Below are positions 58,212-64,000 of a stretch of DNA of 64,000 bases, one piece after another (the first letter of the stretch is position 1; each line of letters starts with the position of its first letter). The translations under genes were made by a program, and so were the position numbers. Origin of the DNA: Moorena bouillonii PNG (GTDB lineage: Bacteria > Cyanobacteriota > Cyanobacteriia > Cyanobacteriales > Coleofasciculaceae). The notes below the pieces were generated by a model. That model saw nothing but the letters and a program-made list of their open reading frames with translations. It was not told the DNA's origin and did no database searches. The stretch is from positions 398,300 to 462,299 of the forward strand of contig NZ_MKZS01000001.1 of assembly GCF_001942495.1 (NCBI RefSeq), written 5' to 3'.

Positions 58212-59612
58212 ATGTCCATTGTCCTAACCGATACCAAAAACTTACTCTCTGACCTAATTGCTCAATATGGCTCCCGTGTCGATTACTTAGCTATCCGCTT
58301 AGAAGAAGCCGAAGGAACTAGCATTTTATTACGGGGTGACAAGATCGAAACCCTTAGTGAAGGTCTTTCTATCGGTGGACAAGTAAGAGCATGTTACAAT
58401 GGAGGATGGGGTTTTTCGAGTTTTAACCAGCTTAGCGCTATTAAAGAACGAGTCGAAGATGCGATCGCAGCAGCTAGGATTGTGGGTAATGAAGAAACCA
58501 CCCTTGCTCCCATTGAACCAATACAGGATGTTTGCCAGTTACCTCTGACTGGTACAGACCCTAGACAAATTCCCTTGGCGCAGAAGAAAGCATTATGCGA
58601 TCGCTACAATCAAATTCTCAGAAGTTATGACAATAGCATTGCTACTACTTCTGTCCGGTATGGGGATGTTAACCAGCGCATCATCATTGCTACTTCCGAA
58701 GGTACCTTGATAGAGCAGTCTTGGGCTGATATCGAAATGCGTTTTGCTGCTACTGCTCGTAATGGTGATACTGTTCATACTGGTAGAGAAACCATTGGCT
58801 CTCGCCAAGGCTATGAAGACCTGACCAATCTTGATCAACAAGTCCATGGAGCAGCTCAACGTGCTATAGATGCTCTGTTATTACCACCAGTTACGGGTGG
58901 TAATTATACAGTAGTCATTGACCCCATCCTGACTGGTTTGTTTGTCCACGAAGCCTTTGGACACCTATCTGAAGCGGACATGGCTTATGAAAATCCTGAC
59001 TTACTAGAAGTGATGAGTATAGGGCGTCGTTTTGGCCCAAAAGAATTACAAATCTTTGATGGAGCTGCTCCCCAAGGACACCGGGGTAGCTATTTCTACG
59101 ATGATGAAGGCACTCCAGCCACTACCACTCAGTTGATTAAAGATGGTGTATTAGTTGGACGTCTTCACTCCCGCGAAACTGCTGGTAAGTTAGGCGAAAC
59201 CCCTACTGGTAATGCTCGTTGTCTCAATTACCACTATCCGCCGATTGTTCGGATGACTAATACTTGGATAGGACCCGGAGCTACTCCAGTAGCAGAGTTA
59301 TTCGATGATATTACAGTAGGAGTCTATGCTCGAAATTGGCTAGGAGGTATGACTAATGGTGAAATGTTTACCTTTAGCGCTGGAGAAGCTTGGATGATTC
59401 GCAATGGTCAAATTGCTGAACCTGTGCGAGATGTTACTCTTTCTGGTAATGTGTTCAAGACCTTAGCTGATATTGAAGCTATTGGTGATGATTTCTATTG
59501 GGATGAATCCGGTGGCTGTGGTAAAGGTGGACAAAGTGGCTTAGCTGTAGGCTGTGCAGGACCAAGTTTAAGGATTCGGAATGTGGTAGTTGGTGGAGAA
59601 GTTGAAGGTTGA
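58212..59612 (+). CDS. tldD: Metalloprotease TldD
   Basis: A 466-residue protein of the TldD/PmbA family. The zinc motif HExxxH is HEAFGH at 246-251, followed by a Glu-rich helix and, further on, the third ligand region near VYARNWLGGMTNGEMFTFSA with GEAWMIRNGQIAEPVRDVTL. TldD pairs with TldE (PmbA) to form a heterodimeric protease that clips peptides, for example modified peptide leaders or the CcdA antitoxin in E. coli. A tldE gene often follows in cyanobacteria; here rsmE comes next, so the partner must lie elsewhere. Length is normal. The ATG at 58212 is well placed. Confidence 0.92.
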   Translation: MSIVLTDTKNLLSDLIAQYGSRVDYLAIRLEEAEGTSILLRGDKIETLSEGLSIGGQVRACYNGGWGFSSFNQLSAIKERVEDAIAAARIVGNEETTLAPIEPIQDVCQLPLTGTDPRQIPLAQKKALCDRYNQILRSYDNSIATTSVRYGDVNQRIIIATSEGTLIEQSWADIEMRFAATARNGDTVHTGRETIGSRQGYEDLTNLDQQVHGAAQRAIDALLLPPVTGGNYTVVIDPILTGLFVHEAFGHLSEADMAYENPDLLEVMSIGRRFGPKELQIFDGAAPQGHRGSYFYDDEGTPATTTQLIKDGVLVGRLHSRETAGKLGETPTGNARCLNYHYPPIVRMTNTWIGPGATPVAELFDDITVGVYARNWLGGMTNGEMFTFSAGEAWMIRNGQIAEPVRDVTLSGNVFKTLADIEAIGDDFYWDESGGCGKGGQSGLAVGCAGPSLRIRNVVVGGEVEG

Positions 59613-59759
59613 AGGTTGTCTGTTAGAATGAAGAATTTAGAATTTAGAATTGAGAATGAAGAATAATACATTCTCGTTCTTCCGTGCTTATTATCCTAAA
59701 TAAACAGTCTGTTAAGAGGGAAAAGCGGCTCTGGAAATAACAGTAGTCAGAGAATCAGT

Positions 59760-60539
59760 ATGCAACGGTTGGTGATATCACCTACACAGTGTCAAGACCA
59801 AGGGATTGTTTTAACTGATGCCCAACAGCATTATCTAATTAGAGTGTTGCGGCTGAGAAAAGGCGATCGCTTTATTGCTATGGATGGAGAGGGTAGCTGG
59901 TACGTTAGCGAGCTAGAAGGTGATTTGACTCAAGCTAAAATTGTCGCATCTGAGCACATTCAAACGGAATTGCCTAAACAGGTAACCTTGATGGCTGCGA
60001 TGCCTAAAGGGAGTGGATTTGAGCAAATTTGTCTGATGGCAACGGAGTTGGGAGTGACTCGGATTGTGCCGTTGAAAAGCGATCGCACTTTACTCAATCC
60101 TAGTCCTCAAAAGCTCCAGAGGTGGCGACGGATTACCCAAGAAGCAGCTGAGCAATCAGAACGGGAAGTTGTACCGAAAATTCTTGACCCTGTTGACTTT
60201 TCCGATAGTCTTCAGTTACCGGAAACCCTAGAAGCCTATCGCTATATTTGTGTAGCTCGGGGAAAGGCTCCCCATCTACTCAATTGCTTATTAGATTTAC
60301 GATTAGGATTGGATACTGGCCAAACAGACCCTGCTCAACATCCTGGCATTGTCATTGCTACCGGACCGGAAGGTGGTTGGACAACTCAAGAGCTAGAACA
60401 AGCCACTGCTGCTGGATTTATCGCTGTTTCTCTAGGAAGTCGTATTCTCCGAGCTATCACTGCTCCTATTGTTAGCTTGTCTATAGTAGCAGCAGTGTCG
60501 GAATCATCAGTTAAGGCAAACGGTGAGGATTTTGCTTAA
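59760..60539 (+). CDS. rsmE: 16S rRNA (uracil1498-N3)-methyltransferase
   Basis: A 259-residue SPOUT-class methyltransferase. The N-terminal PUA-like domain (MQRLVISPTQCQDQGIVLTD; HYLIRVLRLRKGDRFIAMDG) is followed by ITQEAAEQSEREVVPKI, and the C-terminal trefoil knot with VIATGPEGGWTTQELEQATA and SLGSRILRAITAPIVSLSIV, the SAM-binding motifs of RsmE. It methylates N3 of U1498 in 16S rRNA. Length and motifs are standard. It is 147 bp after tldD on the same strand; the gap holds a TTAGAAT heptamer run. Confidence 0.93.
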   Translation: MQRLVISPTQCQDQGIVLTDAQQHYLIRVLRLRKGDRFIAMDGEGSWYVSELEGDLTQAKIVASEHIQTELPKQVTLMAAMPKGSGFEQICLMATELGVTRIVPLKSDRTLLNPSPQKLQRWRRITQEAAEQSEREVVPKILDPVDFSDSLQLPETLEAYRYICVARGKAPHLLNCLLDLRLGLDTGQTDPAQHPGIVIATGPEGGWTTQELEQATAAGFIAVSLGSRILRAITAPIVSLSIVAAVSESSVKANGEDFA

Positions 60540-60604
60540 GCAATTAATAACATCCATGGGCAACTTAGGCAATAAACTGGGTTTGTCCATGGTTCAATTC
60601 AATT

Positions 60605-61040
60605 ACTATAGCGCTAGTTTAAGTGTGAAATTCAATCTAATCAACCCATACAACCCTTAACTCTTCTAAAAGGGTAGGGCTAGTAAAAAAATTTTGATCA
60701 CCAAATTTTCGCAAACTATAGCGTTATAGTAAGCTAACTGAAATAAAAATAGCGCTAGATAATTTACGCTCCAAATAAATATAGCGCTATTAAAAAAAAG
60801 ATTAAATCCAATTACTGTATATATCCCTTAAATCCTAAATAAGGTTCGCGCTATAGTAAAGCTTCCATGAGTCCCGAAATAAATTAGCGCTATAGTATAG
60901 CCGTCCACCCTAATCATCCCATATACTCTTTACAACCCCTAAAAGAGTAGCGCTATTTAAATTCCCGGTATCACTTTGTAAATTTTTGTAAAAATTTTGC
61001 AAATACAGAAATAATGTGTTAAAATAAGTATAGCGCTAAT
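60605..61040. promoter_or_regulatory. Array of TAGCGCTA palindromes upstream of the HTH gene
   Basis: Exact TAGCGCTA begins at 60609, 60750, 60782, 60885, 60948 and 61031. Near copies are TAGGGCTA (60675), TAGCGTTA (60719) and TCGCGCTA (60846). Many spacings are 31, 32, 63, 64 or 83 bp, close to whole helical turns. Three of the sites (60675, 60846, 60948) directly follow a 5-7-bp stem-loop. The last copy is 18 bp before the start codon of the 144-aa helix-turn-helix protein, next to its ribosome site (AAAGGAG). The pattern suggests cooperative, probably self-regulating, DNA binding. Confidence 0.75.
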
Positions 61041-61056
61041 TAAAGGAGCAAAAAAA

Positions 61057-61491
61057 ATGACAGTGGTCGGAACTACCCAAGCAGCTTTTCTTCTAGGGAT
61101 TTGTGTCCAACGAGTCCGTCAACTTCTCAAAAATGGCAGAATTAAGGGCGCTCAAAAAGTTGGCAGATTTTGGCAAATTCCCCTATTTAATGGCTTGCCC
61201 AAGGTCAGTCCCGGTCGCCGTGGACCAAAGGGAACCTGGAGAAGAGGTTTCCAAAAGGTGGCCACTTACGTTCATGTCAACCAAAACGTCATTAGGCAAA
61301 ATAAAAAGAACAACACCTACGAGCCTGTACTAACCGTCAAACAAGGTAACCGCAACACCTACGGTCATTATGTGGAAATCAAAGGACCGTCTCGGTTGGT
61401 TTATCAGCCCAATTGTCCCAAGGATTGTGGAGCTACAGTGTGGCTGGAAGTTGATCCTTCTGTGGAAATTTTGACCAAACTTTTTGGCTAG
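61057..61491 (+). CDS. Helix-turn-helix protein downstream of the palindrome array
   Basis: A 144-residue basic protein. Residues 1-45 form a MerR/excisionase-like helix-turn-helix: TQAAFLLGICVQRVRQLLKN, then GRIKGAQKVGRFWQIPL, with the wing Arg/Lys of that fold. The middle is Arg/Gly-rich (SPGRRGPKGTWRRG), and the C-terminal half is beta-like with NTYGHYVEIKGPSRLVYQPN and a CPKDCGATVWLEVD end carrying two Cys. I do not recognise the C-terminal domain. AAAGGAG precedes the ATG at 61057. The gene is directly downstream of the TAGCGCTA array, so it is the prime candidate for the protein that binds it. Confidence 0.75.
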   Translation: MTVVGTTQAAFLLGICVQRVRQLLKNGRIKGAQKVGRFWQIPLFNGLPKVSPGRRGPKGTWRRGFQKVATYVHVNQNVIRQNKKNNTYEPVLTVKQGNRNTYGHYVEIKGPSRLVYQPNCPKDCGATVWLEVDPSVEILTKLFG

Positions 61492-61885
61492 TGGGACTTT
61501 AATATTTTTGGGTCTGTTTAGGGGAACTAGCGGTGAATCGTTCTCCCAATCTGGGGTGAGCGCTCATGTCAGTGTAAGCTTGTGTTAAATTTTATTGGCG
61601 CTGATTGCTGTTAAGACCTTCTTGCCTTGCTGCCCTCTGCCTTAAAAAGATAAGCAAAGTACTTCACCCAATTAAAAACTGCTATACTATTTATTGATAT
61701 AAGTATACTTGTGGAATGTAGGATAGAGTTCCATCAGCAATCTTTATTTATATAAAAATCTATCACAGCAGCTTCAATTTGGGATATAATATTTGCTATA
61801 GAAAGAGTGAAGCTTCTTATATCAATAAATTTGGAACTGGTTATAAAGTTATTTTTTGTCGTTTTACTGAAAATACTTTTAGACT
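61492..61885. other. Intergenic region, no gene seen
   Basis: About 390 bases with no convincing frame. The phrase AAAAACTGCTATACT near 61674 is part of a short motif also present at 14540 and 32443. The last 100 bases are A/T-rich and may hold the promoter of the beta-helix gene. Confidence 0.5.
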
Positions 61886-62905
61886 GTGACAAGTAATTTT
61901 TATTCAAAGAAAACCGTAGTTGTTGCTAAATCGTATCCGGCTGACTATACAACAATTGGGGAGGCGATTAAAAATGCCCAACCTGAAACCAGAATTTTAG
62001 TAAAGCCAGGGATTTATAGAGAAAGCATTGTTATTGATAAATCCCTAGAAATTTTAGGAGATGGGAAAGTCTCCGATATTGTTATTGAGGGCACTAACCT
62101 GAACTGCATTCTGAGGCAAACAGACTATGCAATAGTGCGAGGCTTCACTTTGCGAGAATCCACTGTAGGTGTGTGTGTCCCCAAGGGACAGTTAATCCTT
62201 GAAGATTGTGATCTGACCGCCTATGACTGTGGTATAGTTATTTGTGGTTCTAAAGCAAATCCCATTATTCGTCGCTGCTGTATTCATGATGGGCAAGGTA
62301 ACGGTATTCAGATTAAAGATAATGGTCAAGGAGTAATAGAAGACTGCGACATCTATGGCAATACTGATACAGGAGTTGAGATCTCTAAAGGTAGCAATCC
62401 CACTATCCGTAAATGTCGGATTTATGATGGTAAACAAAAGGTAATTTGGATTACAGACAATGGATTAGGAACTATAGAAGACTGTGATATCTATGGCAAT
62501 ACTTATCAAGGAGCTAAGATCACTAAAGGTAGCAATACTACCATCCGTAGCTGCCGGATTTATGATGGTAAACAAACCGGGATTTTGATTACAGACAATG
62601 GATTAGGTACCATAGAAGACTGCGGCATCTATGGTAATATTTATCCAGGAGTGGGGATCACTAAAGGTGGCAACCCTACTATCCGTAGCTGTCGAATTTA
62701 TGATGGTAAAAAAACCGGGATTTGGATTACAAACAATGGATTAGGCACTATCGAAGATTGCGAAATCTATGGCAATGCTGCTCCAGAAGTTGAGATTGCT
62801 AAAGGTAGCAATCCCACTTTTCGTCGCTGTCAACTCGAAAACCATCCTTTTCCAGGAAGTAAAATTGAAAAAGGACGTAATCCATTCTTTCGTCTATTCT
62901 TATGA
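61886..62905 (+). CDS. Right-handed beta-helix repeat protein
   Basis: A 339-residue protein starting at a GTG (61886). It opens AKSYPADYTTIGEAIKNAQP followed by ILVKPGIYRESIVIDKSLEI, the classical beginning of pectate-lyase-like or NosD-type beta-helices. From about residue 120 it has four to five units of 46 residues, each with NPTIRSCRIYDGK, then GI-ITDNGLGTIEDC-IYGN and a short bridge. The inner Asn and Cys ladders suit a stacked solenoid. No signal peptide is seen, so it is probably cytoplasmic unless fused. In related genomes such domains are attached to kinases; here it stands alone and ends in KGRNPFFRLFL. The ligand is unknown. Confidence 0.82.
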   Translation: MTSNFYSKKTVVVAKSYPADYTTIGEAIKNAQPETRILVKPGIYRESIVIDKSLEILGDGKVSDIVIEGTNLNCILRQTDYAIVRGFTLRESTVGVCVPKGQLILEDCDLTAYDCGIVICGSKANPIIRRCCIHDGQGNGIQIKDNGQGVIEDCDIYGNTDTGVEISKGSNPTIRKCRIYDGKQKVIWITDNGLGTIEDCDIYGNTYQGAKITKGSNTTIRSCRIYDGKQTGILITDNGLGTIEDCGIYGNIYPGVGITKGGNPTIRSCRIYDGKKTGIWITNNGLGTIEDCEIYGNAAPEVEIAKGSNPTFRRCQLENHPFPGSKIEKGRNPFFRLFL

Positions 62906-63060
62906 CTAATAAACCCTTATAGTTAGGAATTGCTGGTATACTAGGTCTTTCTATTGCCTTATGCCCTAAATTTTGAGGCATGATCAGTTTGAAAGAGTGG
63001 GCAATTCTCAATAATGAGAGGTTAATGACATAAGGTTGGGATAACTTTTTCAGTCCAATT
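62906..63060. other. Short spacer before the right-end array
   Basis: About 155 bases between the beta-helix stop and the first palindrome. Nothing that I can name. Confidence 0.4.
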
Positions 63061-64000
63061 CGTTGACTGTCGGAAATTTCAGCAATTTTCGATGATTGTG
63101 CGTACGCCTTCAGCCGTGTTGATCGCGCTATCATTCACATTGGCCAGCAAAAGCGGTCAATAACTATAACAGTAGTTAAATTTTTCCACTCAATCCTCCG
63201 ACTGTCGTAAATTCCAGCAATTTGGGATAATCGCGATCGCGTAGCGTGACTGTATGTCAATCGTGTTAGCTTGAGCAACTTCCTTAGTTATCGAAAATTA
63301 CAGCAATTTGGGATAATCACGATAGCCTAGCTTAATCAACGCGCGTTAGTTATCGAAAATTCCAGCAATTTGGGATAATCACGTTCGCGTAGCGTGACCA
63401 AAGGTCAATACCGCTAGCTTCAGCAACAAAGCCGTGAAAATACTTTACTGTCGGAAATTCCAGCAATTCGGAATAATCACGTTCGCGTAGCGTGACCAAA
63501 GGTCAATACCGCTAGCTTAATCAACGCGCGTTAGTTATCGAAAATTCCAACAATTTGGGATAATCGCGTTCGCGTAGCGTGACTGCATGTCAATCGCACT
63601 AGCAACAGCAACAAAGCCGTGAAAATCCTTGGATTGTCGGAAATTACAGCAATTTTCGATAATCAGGATACTACTAGCAACAGCAACAAAGCCGTGAAAA
63701 TCCTTGGATTGTCGGAAATTACAGCAATTTTCGATAATCACGATAGCTCCTTGTTGAGCAACGCGCGATAGTTATCGAAAATTCCAACAATTTGGGATAA
63801 TCACGATAGCGTTAGCTTAATCAACCCACGATAGTTATCGAAAATTCCAACAATTTGGGATAATCACGATAGCGTTAGCTTAATCAACCCACGATAGTTA
63901 TCGAAAATTCCAACAATTTGGGATAATCACGATAGCGTTAGCTTAATCAACCCACGATAGTTATCGAAAATTCCAACAATTTGGGATAATCACGATAGCG
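63061..64000. repeat. Array of at least 12 imperfect palindromes, continuing past the window
   Basis: The core TTATCGAAAATTCCARCAAT continues TTGGGATAATCACG and is an imperfect palindrome. Centres (CARCAATT) begin at 63080, 63215, 63301, 63363, 63461, 63548, 63647, 63722, 63785, 63848, 63911 and 63974. Early spacings vary (62-135 bp); the last four are exactly 63 bp and nearly identical. Some units read TGTCGGAAATTNCAGCAATT then TTCGATAATCACG, a paired change on both arms. Spacers hold GTTCGCGTAGCGTGACC units and CAGCAACAAAGCCGTGAAAA. No gene is seen. Confidence 0.88.

Noticed and set aside
60605-61491. Plasmid replication origin with iterons and Rep protein
   Set aside because: The octamers resemble iterons, but the 144-aa protein has no winged-helix Rep or helicase features, and the surroundings are chromosomal housekeeping genes; kept only as one hypothesis.
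63061-64000. CRISPR array at the right edge
   Set aside because: Repeats of about 34 bp with spacers look superficially like CRISPR, but the spacers are themselves repeated (the last four are nearly identical), spacing varies from 62 to 135 bp, and no cas gene or leader is present.

Overview
The window reads as chromosomal DNA of a large-genome filamentous cyanobacterium, most likely Moorena (formerly Moorea/Lyngbya) or a close relative. The inference rests on several signs: frequent GCGATCGC (HIP1) sites; dozens of copies of a short palindromic repeat built on ACGCTACGCGAAC; heptanucleotide tandem arrays between genes; cyanobacterial families (Ccs1/CcdA, HetZ and PatU, DUF3082, RemA-like DUF370, Rpn/DUF4351, PEP-CTERM proteins); and many dead transposases. 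No taxonomic marker is present, so the genus is not proven.

Layout. 1-2350: end of ccdA and complete ccs1 (cytochrome c maturation, system II), separated by a 26-copy heptamer array. 2.6-9.8 kb: a transposon graveyard with five transposase relics of different families, two full copies and one end of a 16-bp-TIR miniature element, and two intact genes (GT4 glycosyltransferase, UbiB-type kinase). 9.9-10.6 kb: two small basic proteins resembling DUF6312 and DUF6200. 10.6-11.65 kb: non-coding and rich in hairpins. 11.67-14.5 kb: sugar-related cluster (frameshifted HAD phosphatase, zinc-type dehydrogenase, glucokinase), then a convergent EamA transporter. 16.4-25 kb: beta-CASP nuclease, tRNA-Cys, pentapeptide protein, dynamin-like GTPase with pabB, DUF3082, and the remA-gmk pair.

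25.2-32.3 kb is an envelope-associated module: RDD, multi-pass membrane protein, SpoIIM-like protein, DUF58, MoxR ATPase, DUF4350, DUF4129. In such modules MoxR and the DUF58 protein are thought to act together on membrane or assembly targets. 32.4-45.5 kb holds an SRPBCC protein, a newly noticed 57-aa gene, a second dynamin-like GTPase, an Rpn-type nuclease, an SLH-anchored glycosidase, the overlapping hetZ-patU pair, a TgpA-like protein that has lost its catalytic Cys and His, and an AEC carrier. 46.7-48.2 kb: a lone ATP-grasp enzyme and a secreted protein.

48.2-53.9 kb is a tandem triplication of an SGNH/GDSL esterase gene with a PEP-CTERM tail. The third copy is broken by an 875-bp IS5/IS427-type element (CTAG duplication), and a 228-bp miniature element (8-bp duplication) sits beside it; the neighbouring copies show the empty sites. 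54.1-57.6 kb: a small protein overlapping an SMC/DndD-like ATPase (possible defence pair) and a PD-(D/E)XK-like protein. 58.2-60.5 kb: tldD and rsmE.

The least explained part is the right end. A 144-aa helix-turn-helix protein (61057-61491) is preceded by six exact and three near copies of the palindrome TAGCGCTA within 430 bp, many spaced by whole helical turns and three fused to a small stem-loop. After a beta-helix protein with 46-aa repeats comes an array of at least 12 imperfect palindromes running off the window. All assignments are from reading the sequence; no database search was done.
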